Of a DNA stretch of 44,189 bases, positions 23,576 through 31,615 are shown one piece after another (the stretch's first letter is position 1; each line of letters begins with the position of its first letter). The DNA comes from Salinicola peritrichatus (GTDB lineage: Bacteria > Pseudomonadota > Gammaproteobacteria > Pseudomonadales > Halomonadaceae), in contig NZ_PZJU01000028.1 in the NCBI RefSeq assembly GCF_003206715.1, positions 1-44,189 of the forward strand. The letters are read 5' to 3'. The notes under the pieces were generated by a model. The model was not told the DNA's origin and searched no databases. It saw only the letters and a list, made by a program, of their open reading frames with translations. Made by a program: the position numbers and the translations under genes.

Positions 23576-25639
23576 ATGAGTTCGCAGACTCAGTCACGCG
23601 GTAAATTGGTATTGGTTGTCGGCCCCAGCGGGGCCGGCAAGGATACCCTGATGGAGCGTGCGCTGACCGACTACGCCTGCACCCAGCACGTGATCCTGAC
23701 ACGTCGGGTGATCACACGCCCCGCCGATGCGGGAGGTGAAGATCATCAAGCCATGGACGAGTCGGATTTCGACGATTCGCTGGCAGCCGGTGAGTTTCTG
23801 ATCCACTGGGATGCCCATGGTCTGCGCTATGCGCTGCGCGCGGACATTCGCAACGAGATAGACCAAGGTCGCACGGTACTGGCCAACGTATCGCGCAAAG
23901 TGATTGGCGCCATCGTCGAACTGGGATTGCCGGTCGCGGTCATCGAAGTCACGGCGTCACGCGAAGTTCGCGCCCGGCGTTTGTCGATGCGGGGTCGCGA
24001 GACGGCCGGGGATATTCTCGCCCGTCTCAAGACACTGGATTGGCAGGCACCGGCCGGCATCGCCCATTACCGCATCGACAATGGCGCCGATCTGACCAGC
24101 GGCGTCGAACGTTTTCTGGTCACCCTGGCCAGTGCCTGCGGCGGCGACACGCCGATTCGACACCTGCCTATCGATACCGGCCCTCGGCTGATTGGATTTC
24201 TCTCGCTTCGCCATCCGTTGCGCGATGCGATCCAGGCGTTATCCGCTCCCCGCGTCGAGATCAATATTCTCGGCCGCCCACTGGTGCTGGAAGTTCAATG
24301 GGTCGACGACGATCATTGGCTCCCCAGCGATGCCATCGGGTTGTCCCGAGGCACGCTGGCGCGCCTCGGCCTGATCGCTGGCATGCCACTGCAACTGCAG
24401 CCGGCACCACCGCCGGCCGGCTCGGTTGCTCTGCGACGCAAGCTTCGCGGTTACTCGCTGAACGAGGAAGAATTCTTCCGTGTGGTTCACGATATCGCCG
24501 ACAACCGCTTCGACGAGGCATCGACCGGAGCGTTTCTGGCCAGCCTGGCCAATCATCTCGACGATACCGAGATCATCGAGCTGACGCGGGCGCGGGCGCG
24601 AATTGCCCAGACATTGCACTGGAACCGCCCAATGGTGGTCGACAAGCACTCGATGGGGGGATTGCCCGGCAGCCGTATCACGCTGATCGTGATTCCCATC
24701 GTCGCTGCTCATGGCCTGACGATCCCCAAGGCTTCCTCCCGTGCGATCACGTCTCCGGCGGGCACGGCCGATACCATGGCGTTGTTTGCCGATGTCGAAC
24801 TCGGCCCTGACGACGTGCGACGCGTCGTCAATGGCGCCAACGGCTGCATCGTGTGGAACGGGCGTCTGTCGCATACCCCCTTTGACGACATGACGAATGC
24901 CATCGTGCGGCCGTTGGATCTGGATTCGGCGCGCATGAGCGTCGCCTCGATCCTGTCCAAGAAACTCGCCGCCGGCGTCACCCATCTGGTCGTCGACCTG
25001 CCCACCGGGCCGCAGGCGAAGCTGCAGACGCTGGACAAGGCCGAGGAGCTCAAGCAATTGATGGAAAGCGTCGGCGCGGCGCTCGGCATGCAGGTCCTGG
25101 CGCGCATCACCGACGGCACGCAGCCGGTCGGTAAGGGAATCGGCCCCAACCTGGAAGCGCGCGATGTGCTGCAGGTGCTCGATAACGCCCCCGATGCTCC
25201 TCGGGATCTGCGCGACAAGGCGCTCGATTTCGCCGGCGCCCTGCTCGACTGGGCGCCGGACATCGCACCGGGCCAAGGCCGTGCGCGGGCCGAGGCGCTG
25301 CTCGCCGGCGGCCACGCCAGGGCCCAATTCGAACGGATCGTCGATCTCCAGGGGCGTCGTCAGCCGCCCGCCGCTCCCGGCGCTTTCTGGGCCGACATCG
25401 AAGCCCAGCGCTCGGGCCGGATCCGCCACGTGGATATCTGGCGGCTCAACTCAATCGCCCGTCTGACCGGGGCTCCCGGAGACAGCCTGGCCGGACTCGA
25501 CCTCGCGGTGCGCAAGGGCGACGACGTGCGCTCGGGCCAGCCGCTCTACCGCCTGTTCACATCCACCCAGCATGCCCTCGAAAGAGTGGTTGCCTTCGCC
25601 CGTGCCGGCAACGCCTTCGAGATCGCCGAGGAGCCATGA
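23576..25639 (+). CDS. Fusion of PhnN (ribose 1,5-bisphosphokinase) and AMP-phosphorylase-type nucleotide phosphorylase
   Basis: A 687-residue fusion starting at ATG 23576, seven bases after nadC. Residues 1-185 are PhnN/guanylate-kinase-like: P-loop GPSGAGKDT at 16-24, then ILTRRVITRPADAGGEDHQ and the RARRLSMRGRE lid. PhnN makes PRPP from ribose 1,5-bisphosphate and ATP. Residues about 195-275 are the N-terminal domain found in archaeal AMP phosphorylases and not in DeoA. Residues 280-687 are the phosphorylase core with DKHSMGGLPGSR near 357 and KASSRAITSPAGTADT near 388. AMP phosphorylase splits nucleoside 5'-monophosphates with Pi, giving base and ribose 1,5-bisphosphate, exactly the PhnN substrate. 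In this operon the natural nucleotide may be NaMN from NadC. I do not know of a described example of this fusion. Confidence 0.9.
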   Translation: MSSQTQSRGKLVLVVGPSGAGKDTLMERALTDYACTQHVILTRRVITRPADAGGEDHQAMDESDFDDSLAAGEFLIHWDAHGLRYALRADIRNEIDQGRTVLANVSRKVIGAIVELGLPVAVIEVTASREVRARRLSMRGRETAGDILARLKTLDWQAPAGIAHYRIDNGADLTSGVERFLVTLASACGGDTPIRHLPIDTGPRLIGFLSLRHPLRDAIQALSAPRVEINILGRPLVLEVQWVDDDHWLPSDAIGLSRGTLARLGLIAGMPLQLQPAPPPAGSVALRRKLRGYSLNEEEFFRVVHDIADNRFDEASTGAFLASLANHLDDTEIIELTRARARIAQTLHWNRPMVVDKHSMGGLPGSRITLIVIPIVAAHGLTIPKASSRAITSPAGTADTMALFADVELGPDDVRRVVNGANGCIVWNGRLSHTPFDDMTNAIVRPLDLDSARMSVASILSKKLAAGVTHLVVDLPTGPQAKLQTLDKAEELKQLMESVGAALGMQVLARITDGTQPVGKGIGPNLEARDVLQVLDNAPDAPRDLRDKALDFAGALLDWAPDIAPGQGRARAEALLAGGHARAQFERIVDLQGRRQPPAAPGAFWADIEAQRSGRIRHVDIWRLNSIARLTGAPGDSLAGLDLAVRKGDDVRSGQPLYRLFTSTQHALERVVAFARAGNAFEIAEEP

Positions 25640-25643
25640 CGAC

Positions 25644-26810
25644 ATGCCGTCGACGGGTATCAACAACGCCGCCACCGTGGACGCCTTCCAGCGCCTGATC
25701 GGCAACCTGCTGAAGCAGGATCCCGAGCATCGCAAACCGCCGGTAGTCACCTTCTGGTGCGGGGCGGGATTCTCCAAGGCGTGGGATCCTCGCTCCCCCA
25801 CCGATGGCAAGCTGTTTGCCATCGATCTCGACGATATCCGCGACTTCCCCAACCTTCAGCACGTGATGCACGTCATCGGCTGGGAGGATTACCGGCATCT
25901 GGATTTCGAGCGCTTCAAGAACCTGCGCTACGTGCTCGACATGCAGGTGCGCTACCCGGACATTCGCAACCGCTATTTCGACGACCAGAACCTGCGCTTG
26001 AGCATCAGCGAGCTGCGCACGCTGGTGATGCGGCGCTTCACTGCCGCCTGCGATATCCACAACGTCGACGACGCCACGTTACGCTTCACCTCGCCCCACG
26101 ACAGCGACGGGCAGCGGGCGATCACGCAATTCTTCGCCGCCCTGGAGGATCGCGCGGGCCATGCGGGGCTGGGCGCGAGCTGGCCGCTCTATCACTTCCT
26201 GACGACCAACTACGATTTCACCATCGAAACCATCCTGGAGCACGTCTATCGCCAGGACGCACCGGTGTTCGGGCGTCTCTATCGCGGCGTGACGCCACAG
26301 CGGATATGTGGCGGTACCATCTGGGAACACCTGCCGCGTACCGTCGACCGCAACGTGATCAAGATCAACGGTGGCTTCGAGATTCTGCCGACCCGGGAAG
26401 GCTTCGACTTCGAGTATCGCCAGCGCAGCGACGCGCAGATCCGCCAGCAACCGCCGTTGCTGATCCTGCCGTCCCAGGTCCAGGATTACGACGAATCCTA
26501 CTTTCATCAGGTCTTCCCCAAGGCGGTGCGCCTGCTGCGGGAAACCGACGTGTTGGTGATCGTCGGCTACAGCATGCCGCACGAGGATTCCCTGGTGCGC
26601 TTCATTCTGCGCCAGCTCGCCGAAAGCCCGTTCGACGCCACGGGCAAGCATGTGTTCGTCATCGACACCAAGAATCACGCCACCATCAAATCGCGCCTGG
26701 AGGAGATGTTCTTCTACCTGCCGCGCACGGGCTGGCCGCGGGAGCACTACTACAGCGGCCGCTTCGAGGATTTCTGCCAGCGCATCAACGAGACCGGTGG
26801 CGTGTCATGA
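25644..26810 (+). CDS. SIR2-like domain protein of unknown role in the pyridine operon
   Basis: A 388-residue protein; ATG 25644 follows GAGGAG and lies five bases after the phosphorylase stop. Sirtuin-type NAD-binding features are visible: VTFWCGAGFSKAWD with GAGFS near residue 40, FLTTNYDFTIETILEHVY near 190, and VLVIVGYSMPHEDSLVRFIL near 310. Where SIR2-like enzymes have a KLHGS catalytic histidine, this protein reads IKINGGFE near residue 242, so histidine is replaced by asparagine. Many SIR2-like proteins of this branch are NADase effectors in phage defence, but here it is the last gene of a pyridine-nucleotide operon. A role in binding or cleaving a pyridine nucleotide is possible; NAD hydrolysis by the usual mechanism seems doubtful. 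Confidence 0.72.
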   Translation: MPSTGINNAATVDAFQRLIGNLLKQDPEHRKPPVVTFWCGAGFSKAWDPRSPTDGKLFAIDLDDIRDFPNLQHVMHVIGWEDYRHLDFERFKNLRYVLDMQVRYPDIRNRYFDDQNLRLSISELRTLVMRRFTAACDIHNVDDATLRFTSPHDSDGQRAITQFFAALEDRAGHAGLGASWPLYHFLTTNYDFTIETILEHVYRQDAPVFGRLYRGVTPQRICGGTIWEHLPRTVDRNVIKINGGFEILPTREGFDFEYRQRSDAQIRQQPPLLILPSQVQDYDESYFHQVFPKAVRLLRETDVLVIVGYSMPHEDSLVRFILRQLAESPFDATGKHVFVIDTKNHATIKSRLEEMFFYLPRTGWPREHYYSGRFEDFCQRINETGGVS

Positions 26811-26856
26811 ACGCCATGTCCACGGCGCCCCGGCTTGGGCGATTCCATGCGGAAGA

Positions 26857-27348
26857 TCAATCGCCGGAAGCGTTCATCTTCTCCAGCAAGTGCATCAGCG
26901 CAATGCGCTCGGCGGGATTGAGTTCGCCCATGGTCAGATCGGAGATGCGCTTGGCCCGGGGCACCATGGTGGCGACCAACTCCCGTCCAGAGTCGGTGAT
27001 ATCGACGATCACCTTGCGCTGGTCCTGGGGGTCCGAGGAGAGCGTCACCCATTCCCGCGCCTTGAGCCGCTTGATCACGCCGCGGATGGTCGCCGGATCG
27101 ATGGCCGTCGCCTTGACCAGGTCAGTCAGCGCACTTGGACCGTAGTCCATGATCGTGCACAGCGTGACGAACTGGATCGCCGTCAGCTGCCTGTCGCAGC
27201 TTTCCCGCTGGAAGATGGCGGTATGACGCTGATAGGCGCGGCGCAGGAGATGTCCGACCTGTTCGGAAAATTCGTAATCCTGCTGATGGGGCGTCGGAGT
27301 CGTGGAATCGCTGGACGCCTCGTTGATACGACTGGCTTCGGATGGCAT
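26857..27348 (-). CDS. MarR family regulator, NicR-like
   Basis: A 163-residue regulator; the ATG at 27348 has AGGAG seven bases upstream. Residues 30-150 form the MarR winged helix: LTAIQFVTLCTIMDYGPSAL, then DLVKATAIDPATIRGVIKRL (recognition helix) and SDPQDQRKVIVDITDSGREL (wing). Length and position next to molybdenum hydroxylase genes match NicR of P. putida, which represses nic genes and responds to 6-hydroxynicotinate. It is convergent with the SIR2-like gene and divergent from the molybdopterin subunit. A motif shared by its own and the nicA/nicC promoters fits autoregulation. NicR assignment is by context and is less sure than the MarR family. Confidence 0.85.
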   Translation of the reverse strand: MPSEASRINEASSDSTTPTPHQQDYEFSEQVGHLLRRAYQRHTAIFQRESCDRQLTAIQFVTLCTIMDYGPSALTDLVKATAIDPATIRGVIKRLKAREWVTLSSDPQDQRKVIVDITDSGRELVATMVPRAKRISDLTMGELNPAERIALMHLLEKMNASGD

Positions 27349-27415
27349 ATGACAAACTCCTGGCGACAAAGGAGAAAATTCCGCACCGGCTTGAGATAGG
27401 GCGCAGGCACTATAG

Positions 27416-27427
27416 TTTTGTACAAAA
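27416..27427. promoter_or_regulatory. Palindrome TTTTGTACAAAA between the MarR and molybdopterin genes
   Basis: A perfect 12-bp palindrome 69-80 bases upstream of the MarR start. A related GTAC-centred sequence, TTTCGTACAAGC, occurs at about 27530 closer to the other gene. Either could be a regulator site; they are also in very AT-rich DNA, so chance is possible. Confidence 0.4.
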
Positions 27428-27431
27428 ATCC

Positions 27432-27447
27432 TACACCATTTGGTCAA
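27432..27447 (-). promoter_or_regulatory. Third copy of the ATGGTGTA motif, next to a TTGACC -35 of the MarR gene
   Basis: On the minus strand TTGACC (27447-27442) is followed two bases later by ATGGTGTA (27439-27432), the core of the motifs in the nicA and nicC promoters. A possible -10 is GTACAA after an 18-base spacer. The match is limited to eight bases. Confidence 0.4.
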
Positions 27448-27490
27448 ACTTCATCCATAACGAAATCCAGTTCCTAATAAACCATTGTTA

Positions 27491-27496
27491 TATAAT
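27491..27496 (+). promoter_or_regulatory. Candidate -10 element of the molybdopterin-subunit operon
   Basis: A perfect TATAAT, 110 bases before the ATG at 27606. The position 17 bases upstream (CAGTTC) is a poor -35, so the promoter may need an activator or may not be the real one. Confidence 0.35.
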
Positions 27497-27605
27497 TGTA
27501 TTTATTAACCCTAAAAAGACAGCGATGATTTTCGTACAAGCTAAAAACGATGACCACACCCTATAGATGTGAGAGATTGCCTACAACCGAGGAGCGAACG
27601 CCACG

Positions 27606-29849
27606 ATGCCGATGACCCTGCCCGATCGCCAGCGACTGCTCGAGGGCACCGATATGCTGGTGGTCTATCGCGATCCCGTGATCCCGCCCAAACCCGCCCC
27701 CGGACAGCCCGGCACGCATTCGGATTTCGTGCCGACAGAACCGGAGCTCTTCATTGCGCTGCTGGCGGATGGCCGATTCCTGGCCTTCAACGGCCACGTC
27801 GATCTGGGCACCGGCATTCGTACCGCGCTGACGCAGATCGTCGCCGAAGAGCTCGACCTGGCGATGGATCGTGTGCAGATGGTGCTGGGCAACCCGTTCG
27901 AGGTTCCCAACCAGGGACCGACCATCGCCAGCGCCAGCATCCAGATCACGGCCCAGCCACTCAGGCGCGCCGCCGCCCAGGCGCGGCATCACTTGCTCGC
28001 CAAGGCGGCCGAGTGGCTGAATTGCCCGTTGGAGACGCTCCGCGTGGACGATGGCGTGATTCGCGCTCCGAATGGCGCAACGCTGACTTATGAAGAACTG
28101 CTACGTGGCGAGCGGCAGGCGTTGCGACTCGACGAACAGACCCCCACCAAGCCGAGCCACGACTATCATCTGGTCGGCCGGAATGCCGCACGCGTCGATA
28201 TCCCCGCCAAGACTCGCGGCGAGTTCGTCTACGTCCACGATGTCCGGCTATCCGATATGCTGCACGGCCGCGTGGTGCGACCGCCTTATGTCGGCTATGA
28301 CAGCGGAGATTTCGTCGGTTGCAGCCTCCTCGAAGTCGACCGCGCCTCGGTCGCCGGCTTCCCGGGACTCGTCGACGTCGTGGCCGAGGGCGACTTCGTG
28401 GGGGTCGTGGCCGAACGCGAGGAGCAGGCCGCTGCCGCCGCCAGGAAGCTCAAGGTGAGCTGGCGGAAGCTGCCCCGGCTGGCGGAACTGGACGATCTCG
28501 AAACCGCGTTGCGTGCCCAACCGGCCAAGCGCCGCCCCCTGCTCGAGCAGGGCGACGTCGAAGCGGCCTTCGCAGCCGCCCCGGAGGTCATCGAGCGCCG
28601 CTACGTCTGGCCCTACCAGTTGCATGGTTCTATCGGCCCTTCGTGCGCGGTGGCGGACTACCGCGAAGAGCGGCTGGTCGTCTATTCCGGCACCCAGAAT
28701 CCCCATAGCCTGCGGGCCGATCTGGCGCGCCTGTTGGCGCTCGACGAAGGCAATATCGAGATTCGCCGTCACGAGGCCGCGGGGTGCTACGGTCGCAACT
28801 GCGCCGATGACGTTGGCGCCGACGCGGCATTGCTCTCCCGGGCCGTGGGTCGTCCGGTCCGCGTCCAGCTCGACCGCGCCCAGGAACACGGCTGGGAGCC
28901 CAAGGGAACGGCGCAACTGATGGAGGTTCGTGGCGCGCTGGATGCAGATGGCGAGCTGGCCGCATACGATTTCGTGACCCGCTACCCCTCCGACGACGCC
29001 CCCACCCTGGCGCTGTTACTCACCGGCGCCCAATCGCCCAACGACGTGCCGTTCCAGATGGGCGACCGTACCTCGGTGCCGCCCTACGCCTATCCCCATC
29101 AGCGAATCGGCTGCGATGATGTCGCCCCGATCGTGCGCGCCTCCTGGCTTCGAGGGGTTTCGGCGCTGCCCAACTGTTTTGCCCACGAGAGTCTGATCGA
29201 CGAGTTGGCCGAACGCGCCGGTGCCGATCCGGTCGGCTTTCGGTTACGCTACCTAGAGCCACGAGCGCAGGCATTGGTCTCGGCGGTCGCCGAGCGCGCG
29301 GGCTGGTTCCGGCGCACACGTCGTACAACCGACGATGGCGCCTGGCTGGAAGGCCACGGTTTTGCCTATGGTCATTACGTGCACAGTAAATTCCCGGGGT
29401 TCGGTGCCGCCTACGCCGCCTGGGCGGTGACGCTGCAGGTCCATCGCGACAGCGGGCGGATACGCGTCACGCAGGTTACCGTGGGCCAGGATGCCGGCTT
29501 GATGATCAACCCGGCCGGCGTACGCCACCAGGTGCACGGCAATATCATTCAAACGCTGAGCCGCACGCTCAAGGAACAGGTGAGTTTCGAACACGGCCTG
29601 CCGACCAGCCGCGAATGGGGCGGCTACTCGATCTTGCGCTTCGACGAGCTGCCGCCGATCGACGTCCTGCTGCTGGACAACCCGGACGAAGCGCCGCTCG
29701 GCGTCGGCGAATCCGCCTCCCTGCCCGGCGCGCCCGCCATCGCCAGTGCGCTGTTCGACGCCACCGGCATGCGTTTTCGGCGCCCTCCGTTTACCCCCGA
29801 GCGGGTACGCGCGACGCTTACGGAAGCCTTGCACCCCATGCCCAACTGA
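27606..29849 (+). CDS. Molybdopterin-binding catalytic subunit of a nicotinate dehydrogenase-type hydroxylase
   Basis: A 747-residue protein without signal peptide or cytochrome part, homologous to the molybdenum domain of NicB. Visible sites are GHVDLGTGIRTALTQIVAEE near residues 62-81, the dioxo-Mo region RRHEAAGCYGRNCADDVGAD, TQVTVGQDAGLMINP, and GVGESASLPGAPAIASALFD with the presumed catalytic glutamate at about 702. It therefore has every element that the nicB-like gene at 14418-17342 lacks. I infer it supplies the active site for hydroxylation of nicotinate (or quinolinate) at C6, with NicA and the haem protein taking the electrons. GAGGAG lies 11 bases before the ATG; an in-frame ATG at 27612 is also possible. 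Confidence 0.9.
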   Translation: MPMTLPDRQRLLEGTDMLVVYRDPVIPPKPAPGQPGTHSDFVPTEPELFIALLADGRFLAFNGHVDLGTGIRTALTQIVAEELDLAMDRVQMVLGNPFEVPNQGPTIASASIQITAQPLRRAAAQARHHLLAKAAEWLNCPLETLRVDDGVIRAPNGATLTYEELLRGERQALRLDEQTPTKPSHDYHLVGRNAARVDIPAKTRGEFVYVHDVRLSDMLHGRVVRPPYVGYDSGDFVGCSLLEVDRASVAGFPGLVDVVAEGDFVGVVAEREEQAAAAARKLKVSWRKLPRLAELDDLETALRAQPAKRRPLLEQGDVEAAFAAAPEVIERRYVWPYQLHGSIGPSCAVADYREERLVVYSGTQNPHSLRADLARLLALDEGNIEIRRHEAAGCYGRNCADDVGADAALLSRAVGRPVRVQLDRAQEHGWEPKGTAQLMEVRGALDADGELAAYDFVTRYPSDDAPTLALLLTGAQSPNDVPFQMGDRTSVPPYAYPHQRIGCDDVAPIVRASWLRGVSALPNCFAHESLIDELAERAGADPVGFRLRYLEPRAQALVSAVAERAGWFRRTRRTTDDGAWLEGHGFAYGHYVHSKFPGFGAAYAAWAVTLQVHRDSGRIRVTQVTVGQDAGLMINPAGVRHQVHGNIIQTLSRTLKEQVSFEHGLPTSREWGGYSILRFDELPPIDVLLLDNPDEAPLGVGESASLPGAPAIASALFDATGMRFRRPPFTPERVRATLTEALHPMPN

Positions 29850-29906
29850 CGCATAACGAGGGTCAATATTCGTCACGCCATCGGTTGGCGCCAGGAACTT
29901 CACCTT

Positions 29907-30878
29907 ATGCAATATCTCGATCTGCAAGTCCTCGAAGCCGCTCTCGAGTGGGCCAATGCCGGCGAAACGATCTGGCTCTGCAGCGTGCTCGCCACTTTCG
30001 GCTCGTCGCCGCGGGAGCCCGGCTCGATGCTGGTCGCCCGGGCGGATGGTTCGCACGTCGGTTCGCTCTCCGGCGGCTGTATCGAGGAGGATTTCCTGGG
30101 CAAGATCGCCGAAGGGCATTTTGGCGATGCGCTATCGGTGGTTCGCTACGGTGAAGGGGCCGACGAGTCCCCCCAGGTTGCGCTGCCCTGCGGCGGCATC
30201 CTCGACGTGCTGGTCGAGTGCCTGACACCGGACACCGCGAACCTGACCCATCTCGAAGTACTGCACGCCACCTTGCTGGGGCAGCGCTCGCTGGTACGCC
30301 GGATCGATCTGGAAAGCGGTCGCAAACGCTTCGTCGAAGCCGACGAAAACGGCCCGCGTGTCGAGCGCGACGGCCCGATCGTCCAGCTCCGCGTCGGCCC
30401 GGCGCTACGGCTGATCATCGCCGGCATCTCGCCGGTGTCGCAATTCTGCGCCGAGTTCGCCCGCGCCCTCGGGTTCGAAGTGATCGTTTGCGATCCCCGG
30501 GACGAAGCGCGCCGGGATTTCCCTGTCGACGGCGTCGAGGTGCAATCGGTACTGCCGTCGCTGTTCATCGCTTCAGGTGGCTGCCACGCCGCCACGGCGG
30601 TAGTCGCGCTGACCCACGACCCGCGCATCGACGACCTGGCGATGATCGAGGCGGTGCGCACGCCGGCTTTCTACATCGGCGTGATGGGTTCGAAGCGTAC
30701 CTCCGCCAAGCGCGCCGAGCGGCTCAAGCGCTCCGGCGGCCTGGACGACGACGCCATCGCCAGGCTGCACATGCCGATCGGTCTCGACCTGGACAGCAAG
30801 ACCCCGGCCGAAATCGCCCTGGCGGTGGTCGCCGACATCCTGCGCGTGCGTCGCGGCAAGGCGCGCCATGAGCTGTGA
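29907..30878 (+). CDS. XdhC family molybdenum-cofactor insertion chaperone
   Basis: A 323-residue XdhC/CoxI protein. N-terminal XdhC_CoxI segment GSSPREPGSMLVARADGSHV followed by GSLSGGCIEEDF with the conserved cysteine, ALPCGGILDVLVE in the middle, and a C-terminal Rossmann domain ending in FYIGVMGSKRTSAKRAERL and MPIGLDLDSKTPAEIALAV, which are family hallmarks. XdhC proteins carry and sulfurate molybdenum cofactor for xanthine-dehydrogenase-type enzymes. It follows the molybdopterin subunit by 57 bases and overlaps the next gene by 11, so it is dedicated to that enzyme. Confidence 0.94.
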   Translation: MQYLDLQVLEAALEWANAGETIWLCSVLATFGSSPREPGSMLVARADGSHVGSLSGGCIEEDFLGKIAEGHFGDALSVVRYGEGADESPQVALPCGGILDVLVECLTPDTANLTHLEVLHATLLGQRSLVRRIDLESGRKRFVEADENGPRVERDGPIVQLRVGPALRLIIAGISPVSQFCAEFARALGFEVIVCDPRDEARRDFPVDGVEVQSVLPSLFIASGGCHAATAVVALTHDPRIDDLAMIEAVRTPAFYIGVMGSKRTSAKRAERLKRSGGLDDDAIARLHMPIGLDLDSKTPAEIALAVVADILRVRRGKARHEL

Positions 30879-31473
30879 TGCCGAGCGTCGCGAGGTGGTC
30901 GCGCTGGTCATGGCCGCCGGCGTGGCCAGTCGCTTCGGCAGCGACAAACGCCGCCACGTCATGGCGGATGGCCGCACGATGCTGGCGACGATCCTCGGGG
31001 CGATCCTTCCCGCCTATCCACGGGTATGTCTCGTCGTGCGCCCCGGCGAGCCGCTTGCCTGGTTGGATTCAGAGCTCGTCGGCACACTCCGATGCCTGGA
31101 AGCGCCGCATGCCGAGCGCGGTTTGGGAGCCAGCCTGGGCGATGCCTTTCGTGAACTGAACCGGCACGGCGAGACGGCGGTTGCCGCTGCGGTCATCCTC
31201 GCCGACATGCCATGGCTCACGATGCGAACCTGCGAGCGGCTCAATCGCCACGCCGAGGCCGGGCGGATCGTGATCCCGCAGCACGCCGGCCGCAGAGGTC
31301 ATCCGGTGCTGTTCGGCAGAAACTTTTGGGAAGAGCTTGCTAGTCTCGAAGGTGGCGAAGGCGCTAGAGAGGTCGTGGCTCGGCATCGCCAAGCGATGGT
31401 TCTGATCGATGTCGACGACGCCGGCATCTGGCGCGACGTGGACTTTTCAGGGGATCTGCCCGACGGCGGCTAG
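30868..31473 (+). CDS. MocA/MobA-like nucleotidyltransferase for molybdenum cofactor
   Basis: A 201-residue NTP-transferase. Nucleotide loop LVMAAGVASRFGSDKRR (canonical LAAG-S-R-G--K) at the N terminus, ILADMPWLTMRTCERL with the metal-binding aspartate, and GRRGHPVLFGRNFWEEL, typical of MocA proteins that add CMP to molybdopterin. Overlap with xdhC by 11 bases shows a common transcript. It would make the cytosine-dinucleotide cofactor used by NicB-type enzymes. Its TAG stop codon lies in the terminal repeat of the inverted-repeat element that follows, so its last residues may have been set by that insertion. Confidence 0.9.
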   Translation: MSCDAERREVVALVMAAGVASRFGSDKRRHVMADGRTMLATILGAILPAYPRVCLVVRPGEPLAWLDSELVGTLRCLEAPHAERGLGASLGDAFRELNRHGETAVAAAVILADMPWLTMRTCERLNRHAEAGRIVIPQHAGRRGHPVLFGRNFWEELASLEGGEGAREVVARHRQAMVLIDVDDAGIWRDVDFSGDLPDGG

Positions 31474-31615
31474 GCTATGTGCGAAAAGTCGGCGAGCGAC
31501 GGTCAGACAAGGCAAAAATCAACGAAAAGACGGAGTTTACGGGGTGTAAATGAGTATTTTGAGCTGATTTTTAACGCCGTATGGCCGAGCGCAGGCAGTT
31601 TGCGTACATAGCCTA
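31471..31615. repeat. 145-bp imperfect inverted-repeat element (MITE- or attenuator-like)
   Basis: The two ends are TAGGCTATGTGCG and, inverted, TAGGCTATGTACG. The similarity continues inward for about 49 bases on each arm, ending in AAAAATCA / TGATTTTT, around a centre that contains GTTTACGGGGTGTAAAT. As RNA the whole would fold into one long hairpin. It fills the space between two convergent genes, and each terminal TAG is the stop codon of a flanking gene. It looks like a dispersed intergenic repeat; copy number elsewhere cannot be seen here. Confidence 0.85.

Noticed and set aside
25644-26810. Phage-defence island
   Set aside because: Only a SIR2-like domain points that way; there is no partner effector, helicase or mobile gene, and it is tightly coupled to metabolic genes.
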